From Gautieria morchelliformis (Eukaryota > Basidiomycota > Agaricomycetes > Gomphales > Gomphaceae), in assembly GCA_015179125.1 (NCBI GenBank), contig WHVA01000293.1, positions 1 through 64,000 on the forward strand: DNA of 64,000 nucleotides, read 5' to 3'. A program made the translations under genes and the position numbers. Positions 1 to 11,236 of the stretch are shown piece by piece (the stretch's first letter is position 1; the number at the start of each line of letters is the position of its first letter). The notes under the pieces were generated by a model, which was not told the origin of the DNA, ran no database searches, and was given only the letters and a program-made list of their open reading frames with translations.

Positions 1-137
1 GTTGACACGTCCCGTTGTATGCGTCATTGCCGTTTATTGGTAACGTTCGTGCTCTGCCCAGTCCCCGTCAGCTACCCTCACCCTCGCCTGGCGGACTCAC
101 CTGGCTGGTCGTGGAAGCCTCACAGGTCAAGGAGTGC

Positions 138-580
138 TTAGCAGCAGCTAAACTGTAAGAAAACAGGTTGTTCGTATATTCAGGTGAGCGTTTTCCCCAG
201 CATATTGTCGTGCTGAGATTTATCGCATTCCTTACCTTGTAGAAGACGAAGAGCTTATTGGAACTCTTCTCGAGCCCAATGAGGGCATCATTCAAGTGTT
301 GAGTAGTGTACTCTTGGGAAAGAGGAGGGGCACAGGAGGCTGATGAAGAGGAGGGCGGGTAGGCGCAGACAGGGGAAGGGCACCGGAAGCAAAAATTATG
401 TCATCCCGAAGGATGAAAAAGGTGGTCGACCTCCCGCGGTCCTCCCACAATTTGCACCAAGCCTTTTTCACTACCTCTGAACCGTCCCGACGCAGCCAAG
501 TCAAATAGTCGCGGTCTGCTACATGGCGGCTGTGTATCATGCGCAGCCTCTCTGTAGCACACCGCGTCTGTTCGACTTGG
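138..580 (-). CDS. Hypothetical protein, 3' exons (5' end not resolved)
   Basis: Not recognised. Three exons read well on the minus strand. Exon 580-384 begins after a likely acceptor (AACACAG) and encodes a basic, tryptophan-containing stretch with HVADRDYLTWLRRDGSE and KKAWCKLWEDRGRSTTFF. A 44-nt intron (383-340, GTGCCC to CATCAG) leads in frame to exon 339-236 (LNDALIGLEKSSNKLFVFYK). An 83-nt intron (235-153, GTAAGG to TTACAG, with CTGAAT as a possible branch site) leads to a short last exon ending in TAA at 140-138. The clean splice signals and the restored frame argue for a real basidiomycete gene. The start and upstream exons, probably between 590 and 850, were not found. It may be a full gene or the tail of one cut by repeats. 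Confidence 0.45.
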
Positions 581-847
581 CTGTGTTAGGCCGGTTCCAA
601 CACGGAGGCTCTAAAATGGGAGGAGCCATTATGTTCGTACAGAAGATACCCATGTTGGCTCTGATGGGTTGACTTGCAGGTAGTTGTTACACGACGATAC
701 AATAGTGGCGCTGGAAAAAAAAATATAAACTTGATCATGACAGCGGATGTCTATGCTTGCCCTCCGCCCTCACTTTCTGTTTTTGTCTTGTAGATTTATG
801 TCTGACCTGGACCGAGGACTCATATAAACCGTTCTCCTAATGATTAT

Positions 848-1106
848 TTATTCTCTCTTATTTTTCGTATACTGGCCGACGCATATGTCTAGATCCAGTG
901 CACCGGTTCGTAAGGACAACCCCTGCACATTCTGACATTGGTCTTCAAAGATCTCCGCTGTCGTATTATTCGGTGGCTTCCACTCACAAAGCTCACGGTT
1001 GAAGCTGTCGATCCAAAAGTCTTCCAATGGTACATCCAGAATCACGGGGTCGCCGTGAACCGATTTATCGACCACTCCCAAGCGATGCAGCTTGCGTGTC
1101 TTGGAG
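848..1106 (-). CDS. Hypothetical protein, last exon
   Basis: Not recognised. An open minus-strand stretch of about 85 codons follows a likely acceptor (AAATTTCAG at about 1107) and ends in TAA at 850-848. It is acidic and of normal protein composition, with HGDPVILDVPLEDFWIDSFN, CEWKPPNNTTAEIFEDQCQN and a basic tail TKNKRE. Start and upstream exons are not resolved; the sequence above 1107 has short open stretches only. It lies on the same strand as the 138-580 gene but has its own stop, so it is probably a separate gene or relic next to the repeat array. Confidence 0.35.
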
Positions 1107-1683
1107 CTGAAATTTGTGCAAATGAACGAAACATTTTAACTTCCTGGACTGAAAGGGTAAATGAGCGTTGAGCAGCATGAATTATGGCGAGGTATACCAC
1201 GCTAGCAGCAGCGTTAAGTGGTCGGTGCAAGCAAAAATATAAACACTACTCACAATGTCTGACCTGAAATAAATCGACACAATTTAGAGTAAGCTACCTC
1301 TTCCTGCTCGCGCTGCACGGATTTGGGTCTACGCGAACGAGACCCTCTTGTGAACTGACCGCAATTAAAGTCCCTGACTGAGAATAAATCTGTACTAAAG
1401 AAGGGAGTGCATTAAACGGGGGGAGATAACTGGGGAATGGTTATGAACCCACTCGCACAAATGCAACCGCCCCCTTACCATAGACACTGACTGGCGATGT
1501 CATCTGTACGTGACACCTGCGAGAGGCGAAAGGAGAAACACAAAGAAGATACCACAATGAGTAGCCACTCAGAGCAGTCAATATCCTTGCTATATTGGAA
1601 AATAGAGTGATGTAAAGAGCTTGACATGGTTAGTCGACCACTTACCTCCCTCTTCCTGGGTCACGTGAGAGGATCGGTGGTGG
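1107..1683. other. No recognised feature
   Basis: No long reading frame, splice-consistent exon chain or repeat was recognised here. It may hold upstream exons of the minus-strand gene ending at 848. Confidence 0.3.
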
Positions 1684-1943
1684 GCGCATTAACCGCGAGC
1701 AGCGAAAACGACGGCTGGGCCAGCGGTGAGGGGCAGACCGTCGGGTACGCTGTTTATTTCGGCAGGATATTTCCAGGATTTTCATTGACGACTGCACGGT
1801 AGTGTGCGTCATGTGATGTAGGCGGATTAACTGCCAGCAGCGACGGTTGGGCCAGCGTTGAGGGGGAGACCGACGGGTACGCTGTTTATTTTGGCAAGAG
1901 ATTTGCAGGGTTTTGGTTCGCAACAGCATGGTAGTGTGAATGA
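1684..1943. repeat. Direct duplication, ~125-bp copies
   Basis: Two diverged direct copies, about 1684-1812 and 1822-1943, share the blocks GGTACGCTGTTTATTT and GGTAGTGTG in the same order. The offset is about 138 bp. Function unknown; likely a local tandem duplication. Confidence 0.7.
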
Positions 1944-1989
1944 CGATGAACCAACAGCGAGAGAAATTGAGAAGTTGCAAGAAGGGTTG

Positions 1990-2230
1990 ACAGCAAAAAT
2001 GAAGAAGGTATGGTGAGACAAACGGTGAAGGCTGGTCACGAGTCAACGTTGGCAATAACGATGAACCAACAGCACGGCTAAAATGAAGAAGCTACGGTGA
2101 GACAAACGGTGACGATGCGCGGAAAGGTTTCATGGCAAAAATGATGAAGCGACAGTGAGACAAATGGACCTGTAGCTCAAAAAGGTTTAATGACAAAAAA
2201 GAAGAACGAAGAGTGAGACAAATGGAGCCG
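1990..2230. repeat. Degenerate tandem repeat, ~58-bp period
   Basis: The phrase AAAATGAAGAAG..GGTGAGACAAA recurs in changed form near 1990, 2076, 2134 and 2192. Spacing is about 86, 58 and 58 bp. It directly precedes the first piece of the large repeat unit. Confidence 0.65.
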
Positions 2231-2309
2231 ATGCTCCCAAAAAAACAGAGAAAGCAGAGACAAACAGGGGCAAAGGAGCACAAACTTTCACACATTGTAT
2301 GCTTAATAG

Positions 2310-3110
2310 AAGAGTAATATATGCTGTGAAGCTTTAAAATTCTTTGTTTGTAATCTGTTATTACTTTGCTTCATGAATGCACCACTACTCCATTGATGTG
2401 TGTGCATGTGCGTGCACGTGCCTGAGATCCTGATCTGGTCTGAAAGTGTGTTCAGTTATGTTATTTATAAACACTATGAGGTATACCATACCATCATCAC
2501 ACCCTTATGCACCAGACCATCTTATGTCAGGGCTCAGGATGCATCAGTGCCAACTAATACCCCAACATGCACATTTGCAAATATAGAATCAATAATAATA
2601 GTCGCTGTTCATCACAGGCAGCAGCCTGTCCTGTGGTCCAGGATATGGGTGTCAGTGTGTGAGATGCTATTCTGTTTAGCAGAAGTATACTCCCAATTGC
2701 GGTTCCTGGATCCAATATAAAAGTGCCTGGCCTACGCAATGCCATCATTGAGAAACGTAATTCGTTCCTCCGGTGGAGTGCTGTCACAGCACTTGAAGAG
2801 AAGTATGATGAGGAAGGCTCTCCTGCCCACACCTGGGCTGTGCGCTGACTCGGCCCATGCATTGGCCCCATAGCACGAAGGTCATAAGCCCATGACTACA
2901 TCGAGCACCCTGCCAGACGGGAGTAGGCAAGGCCCTATTGTAATGCGCACGTATATCAGCAGTATTTGGCCTGGATGGAGTCTGGCATCACATTAAAATG
3001 AGTGTAAACTGAGGGAGATCAGGACGTACCCGATCCACATGATGGACACTGATATTCCAGTAGAGTGTATTTTAAACTCCACGCGAGCGCGGTAGTGAGT
3101 GAGTGAGTTA
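2310..3110 (+). repeat. Repeat unit 0: head block only
   Basis: This matches, in order, the head block of the ~6-kb units seen at 20.6-21.5, 52.4-53.3 and 58.6-59.4 kb. Shared landmarks include GTTATGTTATTTGTAAACAC-like and CATCAGTGCCAACTAA phrases and TAAACTCCACGCGAGC near the end. Only the head is present; the GC-rich and gene parts are missing because the copy stops before the LINE. Confidence 0.75.
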
Positions 3111-3204
3111 GTCAATTAGAGTGCTCGAAGCGCTTGGCGCTTATGGTGCACTGTAGCCAGTCATACAAACAAAGGACTAGTCTAATCATGTGATGCCACT
3201 TTTA

Positions 3205-5320
3205 ACCCTTCAGTCACTCCGACTCAGCATTGACACTGGTCGTGCCCTTACACAGCGTCGGCTTCGTAGACGATACGATGCTGTTCACAGAAGGGGCAAG
3301 CCTGGATGAAGTGTTTGATAAACTGACACGCATCATGAGCAGGCGTGGAGGAGTGCAAGAATGGGCGCAAAAGCACGACTGCACCTTCGCAGTCGACAAG
3401 TTCGGACTCATGGGTCTAACAAGGAGATGAGAAGCTGACCCCACGGGAACCAAAAAGACCAGACCGATGGCACGACCCACCATAAAGATAGGGCAGCACG
3501 TCGTCAAACCCACATCGTCAAACCCACGTCCTCCCACAGGTTCCTCGGGGTCATAATCGACCAGGAGCTCCAGTTCAAAGAGCAGGTCAACTTCGCGCTG
3601 CAAAAAGGGAGCAAGTTCGTGGAACAATATCGCAGACTAGCCAAGCCGTCGAGAGGGGTACCAGCTAAGTACATGAGACAATATTACATAGCGGTAGCCG
3701 TCCCAAAGCTATTGTATGCAGCTGACGTATACCTGGTGCCAGGCACAGCACAAAACAAAGGGACTAAAGGGTACATCAACAAGCTTGCTAGAGTTCAAAG
3801 ACAGGCCGCGCTGGCAATAATGGGTGCCATGAACACAACGGCGAGTGATTTATTAGATGCACATGCGAATCTACTGCCGTTCCACCTGCTAGTGGACAAA
3901 ATAGTGCACAGAGCCGCCGCCCGTATAGCCTGCCTCCCCGAAGCTCACCGCTTATCCCCCAGAGCTCATCGCGCCGCCTCCAGATACGTCAAGAGACACC
4001 GAACGCCACTGCACGAGATATTGCACACGTATAAGCTCCAGCCACACAAGATGGAGAAGATACACACGGTGATCAGAGAACCCAAGTGGACCCCCACCTT
4101 CCAAATAGTGATCCCACCGGACGAGGAGACGGCAATAGCAGAGATAAGTCACGAAACAGCGCGGATACAAGTCTTCTGCGATGGGTAGTGCATAGACGGC
4201 GGCGTAGGAGCAGCAGCAGTCCTCTATAGAGACGGAAGGGAGGAGATGACAGTGAAGCTCCATCTGGGAGCGGAAACAGAGCACACTGTATTCGAAGCCG
4301 AGTTAGTGGGAGCGGCGATGGGAGCGAAATTGTTGAACGCAGAACGCAGTGAAAGATACGTGATAGGGTTGGATAGTCAGGCAGCCATACTGACGACCAG
4401 AAGAGAAAAGCAGATCCCGGCGCAATACCTGGTTGACGCCATACACGGACAGCTCGAGAATGTCGCAAGGGCACAACCGAACGCAACAGTGGTCATGAGA
4501 TGGATGCCAGGACACAAGGGGGTCAAGGGAAACGAAAGGGCAGACGAAGAGGCTAAGAAGGCAGCGAGGGAGGAGAGCAGCGAAGAGAGGTACATCCCAA
4601 TGGAATGTCGAGGCATGCTGCCGAGAAGCAAGGCAGCCGAGCTCCAGAGGCACAAGAAGGAACTCAGAACAAGAGCAAAAGAGGCATTCGCAAGATCACC
4701 GAGATCCGAATACGCGCACAGAATAGACAAGACAATGCCATCCCCAGCATACGCCAAATTGACCGAAGGCATGGCCCGCAGACAAGCAGCAATTCTCATA
4801 CAAATCAGAACGGGCCACATTGCACTCAACAAGCACCTTTACAAAATAGGAAAGGTCGACACGTCTATTTGCGCAGCGTGCAAAAGAGCGGAAGAAACGG
4901 TCCACCACTTTTTATATATGCCCCGCATACAAGGAACAGCGCAAGGAACTGAAGTGGACACTAAGAAGGGCCGCCAGTGCCATCAGCACCCTACTAGCCA
5001 AGCCAAAAGCGATGAAGGCTCTGTTCAAGTATATCAGTGCCACAGGGAGGTTCGAGAGAATATACGGGAACCTGGAGATCGGGGAAAAAGGGAGAAAATA
5101 GGGAGGAAGAAGAGAAGGAGTAGGGACGAACCGCGCGAGAAGTGCAACCAAACCTCGCCAACGGAGGCACGGACAAGCCCAGGGCGTCACCCATGGAGCA
5201 GAAGCAGAGATAGAGATATAAGGGCTAGACAGAAGAAAATTGTCGACCGGGTATTTGTAGAAGCATCTTACATAGGGCCATGCCCCAAAAGACAATAAAT
5301 TGGATTTTAAAAAAAAAAAA
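3205..5320 (+). mobile_element. LINE, 3' part (RT end, RNase H, poly-A)
   Basis: A 5'-truncated non-LTR retrotransposon. It holds the end of a reverse transcriptase, an RNase H domain and a short cysteine/histidine motif, and ends in a run of ten A at about 5309-5320. It is followed directly by head-block repeat sequence. RNase H plus the ORF1 type seen at 26.6-28.0 kb fits a Tad1/I-like fungal clade, but the clade is inferred. The left border near 3110-3205 is uncertain, and no target duplication was identified. Confidence 0.85.
3230..5298 (+). pseudogene. LINE ORF2 remnant: reverse transcriptase end and RNase H
   Basis: The polymerase catalytic motif FVDD is at about 3271 (GFVDDTMLFTEG). 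The frame then shifts near 3430-3620 and continues as 3619-4188 (thumb/connection region: QYYIAVAVPKLLYAADVYLV). A TAG at 4186 splits the RNase H start, CDG and then IDGGVGAAAV. The frame from 4246 carries the remaining RNase H residues: glutamate in FEAELVGAAMG, aspartate in VIGLDSQAAI and the MPGHKGVKGNERADEEA block. A C-x2-C...H-H motif (CAACKRAEETVHHF) follows near 4870. One frameshift and one stop at least make this copy inactive. It ends before AATAAA-like sequence and the poly-A. Confidence 0.85.
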
Positions 5321-5627
5321 TGTACCACTCATCTATTGATGCTGGGAGTCAGTCCACTGTGTGCCAATTGGAGAATTGCACCCTGAGGAATATGGAGGGA
5401 TGGGCTCAGCTGAGTTCTCAGAAAGGGACTGTGTGGGGTGCCTGTGCCTGTGCATGCCTGGGATCCTGACCTCATCTGAAGGATATGATCAGTTATGTTA
5501 TTTGTAAACGCTATGAGTCATACCATACCATAATCACATTCTTATGTGCCAGGCCATCTTACATCAGGGCTCAGGATGCATCAGTGCCAACACTCCAACA
5601 TGCACATTAACAAATATTCACTGTCTC
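5321..5627 (+). repeat. Repeat unit 1: first part of head block
   Basis: The sequence directly after the LINE poly-A matches head blocks elsewhere (TGATGCTGGGAGTCAGTC, CATCAGTGCCAACACTCCAA). The match breaks at about 5627 and resumes at about 8376, so the 2.7 kb between is an insertion in this copy. Confidence 0.75.
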
Positions 5628-8375
5628 CTTACCCAAACCTCCCTCTGAGATTTGGCGCCCTTTGCCTTTGTGGGTGGCTGTGGCCTGTGCCTGACATTTG
5701 GACCACTTATCCTTTTTCCACCAACCATTTTACCCGGCCCTCCCCTGAACTGTTGTCCGATCGTCCCTCCCACCCATACCGCCACTTTCTCCTGCACCTC
5801 CATCTTCCTTTCAATATCCAGGTAATCATTTTCCCCCTGCCGTCTGCTACTTGGAGCAGAAAGGATCGGGTGGACCTGTGAGCATCGGCAGGAGCTGCCA
5901 GGATGTTGTGTCTTCTCAATCAAACTCTCCAGACTTCCGTCTCCATTCCTCTCCTCCAATGTTTTCTTATGACTTTCCCTGCATGTCCTCTGGATTGCCC
6001 TCGCCTTCACAGACTACGGTGGTTATGGAAGTAAGCACACTGTTCTCATCCCTGCCTCGCACCCCTTATCCCTTTTCAGGTTGTCTGCCCCTTTACCAGA
6101 CCCTTTGCTCTCCTGTTCTCAGACACAGACCTCCCTCCCCTTTCCCCTTTCCGGCTAAGCGACCCCTTCCCTCTGCGCTGTCTCCATAGCCTGTGCCTTC
6201 GCTCGCTGGTCGGTGCTGGATGAGCCCTATCGACACCTGGTCTTCGCGTTGACGTACATTCATGACTCCTCATTCAGTATGACCTCCTTAATCTCCTGGT
6301 AACCCATCTAGCAAATAGGCATCTGGCACATGACCTCATGAGCCTCAAGTTTCACCTCACCCTGGCTGGACAGTGTCGCCTCATTCGCAGTGTGCACCAG
6401 ATGCGGGCCTCAAGTCTCACCTCATGCTGGCTGGACGTTGTGCCACCATTCACACCAAAGGTGATATGGCCGTGGACTTTCTAATGACTAACTTATGAGT
6501 GATGCCCATGGGTTCAGGTGAGATCTCTATACTTTTATAACATACCCCCCAGTAATGCCAATGCCTTCAGGTGAGATCTCTGTACTTTTAATGTGCCCAT
6601 GTCCCGTCCTTTCTGCCCCCACCATCCAGCCTCTGATGTTTCATGGCCACATTACCCGCAAACATCTGCCAGATACGCCTCTGCCCCCCTTTGGCATTTG
6701 AGCTGTCTCTTCACATGCTGCATCCTCCATGTCTTTGCCTGTGGCCCATGTCTCTGATTGACTTTGTCCTCTGCACAGTGCTTCATACCGGGAGCGGACA
6801 ACTGACCTATGACCAATCTGGTTCTGTTGACGATTCTGAGAAGGACGCAAGAATTGCCCACAGAAGGTCAAGGTCCACTGTTTCTCTCGGAAGAGCCCAT
6901 GTAACCTCCCAACATTACATAAATTGGGCGAAGACAATTCTTTCTATTTTGTGCTGATCTTCCACCGCCCCTCAACATCTATCACGCAGCTAAGGGAGCT
7001 CACTACTGAGAATGCAACCGTCATGTCTACACTGCATGTGTACCCTTAGATCTTTCTGTGCTTCCGATGTCAAATTTGCTGACACCGATATGCCAGCGTC
7101 CATGCCTTTCAGCGATCGCAGAAACTACCTTCCCGTGAGCTTGGTCATGGAACCCCCACACTTGAGGAGCTGAGCCCCAACAGTAAGGGCCCGAAGAAAG
7201 AAGATAAACGCGAGCCAAACCAGTTCCAATGTAGGACGACTGTCGTGATACTAAATCCAAGTCCAAGACTCATAAGAGGCCAAACAACTCCAGAGGGAAG
7301 CGGAAGGCAGGTTAATACTAGAATATAGCTATCATACCTGCCAATGAGTGCTACACATCAGTTGTAGAAGGTTAGTGCTAATGTTGACCATCTCGTGTTG
7401 AACACTTGCCTATTATCTTAGTCGTGATGCAATGCAGCTTTGTCGTCCTCTGTCTACTGTGACTATGAAGAACCTGTTAAGGGTACTTAAGGTGAAGTTA
7501 TTGCTTCATGATGAAAGTATTATCGCCTTGCTCACAGTGCATCAGTGGAAGGAAGAATCACGCTATGGCAACAAAGAATGGATTGATGAAGAAATCAGTA
7601 CCTTTGAAAGCACTATCCTTGATTTTGGCCCCGAGCTAAGGACCAAGGCACCATGAGGACTTTACCTGAGGTTGTCCGCCACATTCGAAACCCTCAAGGC
7701 GGCCTTCACTACCGCTGCGCTGGCTGAAACATATCACCCATATGACAGCCAGTTCTGGAATCACCAAGGATGCAAAGGAGGTGGGAAGAATGAAAGTTGT
7801 CACCATCAGTGGTCAATATGTGGCTTTTGGGAGGACACAGCCTAGATAGTAAGCCAGACTGTCTTTGTTTATGGACCAATTTCTAACACGCGGGCTCATG
7901 CCCAAAACCACTGTGCTAAAATCATAATGATAATACTGGGAAATGGTTTTCTCTGCAATAAAGAATCACTGTTTGCTTTACATTTTGTCCCCAGGGAAAA
8001 GCTGGGTAATACCATGTATTTATTTATAAATATTATCATTTTGCTAAGATGTTGCAGGTCAGCAAAATCCATTTTGAACCTGATGTTTTTACCCAGTCTT
8101 GCCATGACAAACAACCTACTCATAAGACTACATTTTCTCAAGCTTTTATTTAGAGTTTTACCTGTCTGAATCTGATGATTTGGCTTGGATTTTCATGCGA
8201 GGCCAAATTATTGGAGAATTCACAGGTTTGTTGTGGTTTTCCCTGCCCAAAATATTATAATATAATCCAACCACTTTTTCCAGTTTTATTAAGGGTTTTT
8301 CCAGTGGGAAAACTTTCCTATGCCCCCAGTGTGGAACAAGAAGAAGCCGGCGTGAAGGGCCGGCACCTCTTGTAG
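5628..8375. mobile_element. Unidentified insertion in unit 1 head block
   Basis: About 2.75 kb with no counterpart in the other head blocks, so it is likely inserted. It is pyrimidine-rich on the plus strand at 5640-6700 and AT-rich at 7900-8300. Two near-repeats of CAGGTGAGATCTCT occur near 6517 and 6570. An open stretch at 7432-7656 (74 codons, LLLHDESIIALLTVHQWKEE) matches no family I recognise. The segment just before 8333, read on the minus strand, begins CACTGGGGGCATAGGAAAG, like the 398-bp foldback elements at 45.6 and 46.9 kb, so a CACTA-type end may lie there. No clean target duplication was found. Confidence 0.4.
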
Positions 8376-9559
8376 CATCAAGAATAATGGTCACCGTTCT
8401 CGCAGGCTGTCCTATGGTCCAGGATACAGGTGTCGACCAAGATGCAATTTGGCAGAAGTATACTCCCAATGCCAGTTCCTGATCCAATATGAAAGCGTCT
8501 GGCCCATGCCGCACCGGCATTGAGAAATGCACTTCGTTCTTCCGGTGGAGTGCTGTCACAGCGCGCGAAGAGAAGTATGACAATGAAGGCTCTCCCGCCC
8601 ACACCTGGGCTGTGGTCTGACTCAGCCTATGCATATCCCCCATAGTGGTAAGGTCATAAGCCCATGACTGCCTTGAACACCCTGTCAGACGGGAGTAGGC
8701 ACGACCCTATTGTAATGTGCATGCATGGAGTCTGGCATCACATTAAAATGAGTTTAAACTGAGGGAGACCACGACGTATCCGATCCACATGATTGACACT
8801 GATATTCCAGTCGCACGAGCAGAGTGTATTTGAACTTCACGCGAGCACCGTACAGTGTCGATGGGCATAAGTATACACGGATATGCCAAAGCGATAGGCT
8901 CGCTGCGTGTCCGCGTGTCTGCAAGCCTGAACTGATACTTGAAGCCATCGTGACGACCGCGGGATGCGATTTGCTGCCTGCTGTGCCTCCGGCACTCGAC
9001 TCATGAGTCATCCCGTGGTCCTGGTCCGACGCCAGCCGAGCAGGCGGTTCACAGAATGGCTTATGGGCGTCACCTTTTGCTCGCGCCGCCGTGCGGCAGG
9101 GGTTGCGGGTTGGGCCGGAGAACGTGCGCGGTTTCGTTTCCGCGGGGAGGATAGGTGGTGGTGGGTGGTGGGTTCACGAAGATGCGTTGCATGTATTTTC
9201 CCGCGACGCGGCGCGGGGTTAAGGCGGTGCGGCGGTGCGGGACGGACGATGTGGCGAGTGTGGGGGCGGGGAAGCTTGCAGGTGCAACGTTGGGTGCGGG
9301 CGGGGTGGAGCGAGGGGTAGGTGCGGGCGCGTGTGAGGCGCTCGTGGCGATGGAACTGATGTGGGAGCGGTTGTTGCTTTCGTCGTCGGCGGTGGTGTGT
9401 GTGTGCTGGGGTGGGTAGATGTGCGACGTGGCATGCCAGGGCCGGGCAGGGGTGGTGTACTGTTGCCCACAGCCGTGCCAAGCCCCCGCGAGCCGGACCA
9501 CCCCAGTGGGGGCGATGCCCGCACATGGCTCACCTCCATGCGCCCGCGACGCATCCACG

Positions 9560-10060
9560 TCACCCACAGGGGCAGTGCTCTCCAGACCCCAGTGCCGCTT
9601 CACGGAGGATCGTCCACCGCCACGTTAATCGCACGTACCCGCTCCCAGCCGACATAAAACTCGTGATCGCCCGGTACGCTAAACCCCCTTGCCAGGCCCG
9701 TCTTGAACTACTCACGTCGTCTGGGGTGTCTTCGCGCCCGCCTGTCAGCATGCCCCGTCCCCGCCTCCAAACCGCGCCCTGCTCAGGCCCCGCACGCGCC
9801 CCCTACCCTCAGAAATGCGCGCTCCTGCACGCGGAACCATGCGGATGTGCCGCGCCATGCGCCCCAGCTGCACATTCCTCTCCAGCTCTCTCGCGCACAT
9901 GGCTCGCACCGGCACGGCGTGCCCTCCGCGGCGAACCGCGTGCGGATCACGCGGGAAGGGGCCACTGCTTGGTAGAAAACGTCTTCATGAGCTCGTGCTC
10001 GTGGGAGGGGCGGGGAGGGCCCGGGGAGTGCGATGGGGGACGTGAGGGGCGTGAAGGCTG
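9560..10060 (-). pseudogene. GC-rich block 1 reading-frame relic, unit 1
   Basis: Not recognised. Minus-strand translations hold pieces shared with GC-rich block 2: WRGTSAWFRVQERAF, an ELERN-like stretch, and a downstream LAREF..GAGDR..FYV motif split across frames. The same pieces recur at 15.6-16.0, 54.0-54.4 and 60.1-60.6 kb. Recurrence in two diverged blocks suggests an old coding sequence that decayed after duplication. High GC makes many chance open frames here, so coding status is inference. Confidence 0.35.
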
Positions 10061-10214
10061 AGGCCGAGTCTAAGGAGACAAGGGGCGTTGGGTAAAATGG
10101 AGGCGGCACTGGCGAATGGGACGTACCGTGAAGTGGGGCGCGGTAGAATACAACTAGCCACATAAACGTACTCAGAATTTTAGTTCGGCGTTGCATCTCA
10201 AATTATGTGCCCAC

Positions 10215-10278
10215 TCACGAGCCCTGACAAAAATCGGGTAAAGCCCGGGTGAGCCGAGCCGGGCTTTGCAAAACACTA
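10215..10278 (+). repeat. Relic end of hAT-type MITE
   Basis: The sequence GAGCCGGGCTTTGCAAAACA followed by CTA resembles the right end of the full MITE at 48572-49010. The left part is missing or unrecognisable. The same relic occurs at the matching place in units 6 and 7. Confidence 0.5.
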
Positions 10279-10559
10279 GTTAGAAGTAGCATTGATCAGG
10301 ATGGCCAGCATTGGCAATGGAGGAAGACCGGGAACCTGCGACTCGATGACGTTCCGTCAAAATCCTAACTCCTTTCCTCGGAAAAGCAAGCCGGGGACAG
10401 GGAAGCACATTATGTAAAGCTCCGCCCGATCCTCGTCCATCGCCTTTCTAGCCATAATCAACGTCTATAACTGACAGGTCTGACAGCTGGCATCACATCC
10501 CGCCCAATCTGGACATCAACACCCTCTACAGCTGCTGGCCCAGGAAGGCGAGAGCGCGC

Positions 10560-11154
10560 TCCAGCCCATGCGCCGCTTCGCCGGAGGCTCATCCCCGGGC
10601 CCCGCGTCGCCAATCGCGCTGCCCGCCGACATGCAAGTCGGACTCGGCCGCGACGCTGAACTCCGGTGCCGGCGCCATCTTGAAGAACTCCCGCCATCTG
10701 GAGGCGTCGGTGTCATTGTGGGCGTGCCCGCCTTTGAGCATGTGCCCGGCCCTGTCTCCGCCCCCGCCCCCGAAAAACGTGCGCTCCTGCACGCCGAACC
10801 ACGCGGACGTCCCGCGCCATGCGCCGCGGCCGCACTCCAGCTGCCTATTCCTCTGGAGCTCTCCGGGCACACATCTAGCACGGGTAGCGCGCGTCCTCCA
10901 CGGGGAAGCGCGTCGCCGTGGGCGTGTGGGTCGTGGGGGAAGGAGCCGCCGCTCGGGGTACGGGTTCGGAAGAACTTCATGAGCTCGTGGCCGGTGGACG
11001 GGGGCGAGAAGGGCCGGCCGCAGGGCGGGAGGGTGGAGTCTAGGGAGCAGCGAGTGACGTTCGGTACGAGACACGCGGGACTGGGCAACAGGGCGTCCCA
11101 TCGGCTGGGTGGGGTTGTGTCTCCAGCGCCCGTGCTTGTGTCGGTGTCTGGGTC
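10560..11154 (-). pseudogene. GC-rich block 2 reading-frame relic, unit 1
   Basis: Not recognised. The minus strand starts with an ATG near 11154 about 80 bp downstream of a TATA-like box (11227-11236). It runs through a leader rich in T, Q and P, then HELMKFF, GSFPHDPHAHGD, WRGTSAWFGVQERTFF and REFFKMAPAPEFS. The order is conserved in units 2 and 6, with frameshifts between segments. A CPC motif next to GSFPHDPH in the unit 6 copy is compatible with metal or disulfide binding, but this is a guess. It is transcribed away from the DUF6533 gene. Confidence 0.4.
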
Positions 11155-11226
11155 ATGCTGGCGGATGGACGGATGGCGAGACGTGGTGGAGAGGGCAGCA
11201 AACGCGTCATGCAGGATGGACGAGCT

Positions 11227-11236
11227 GTTTATATGC
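11227..11236 (-). promoter_or_regulatory. TATA-like box upstream of the minus-strand relic
   Basis: GCATATAAA on the minus strand, about 75 bp upstream of the first ATG of the relic. The same box stands in all units that keep this region (for example near 17210, 32400 on the plus strand, and 55475). Confidence 0.45.

Noticed and set aside
2554-2871. Recurring minus-strand frame MGPMHGPSQRTAQVWAGEPS in head blocks
   Set aside because: It repeats because the head block repeats. It breaks in different ways in each copy, with no start context, domain or codon bias.
4303-4832. Antisense frames across the LINE RNase H
   Set aside because: They are shadows of the sense-strand coding sequence, which has recognisable catalytic motifs.
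9008-9603. Long overlapping His/Pro/Thr-rich frames in GC-rich block 1
   Set aside because: Several frames on both strands are open at once, composition is low-complexity, and frames are not kept between units. Only the short shared motifs were retained as evidence.
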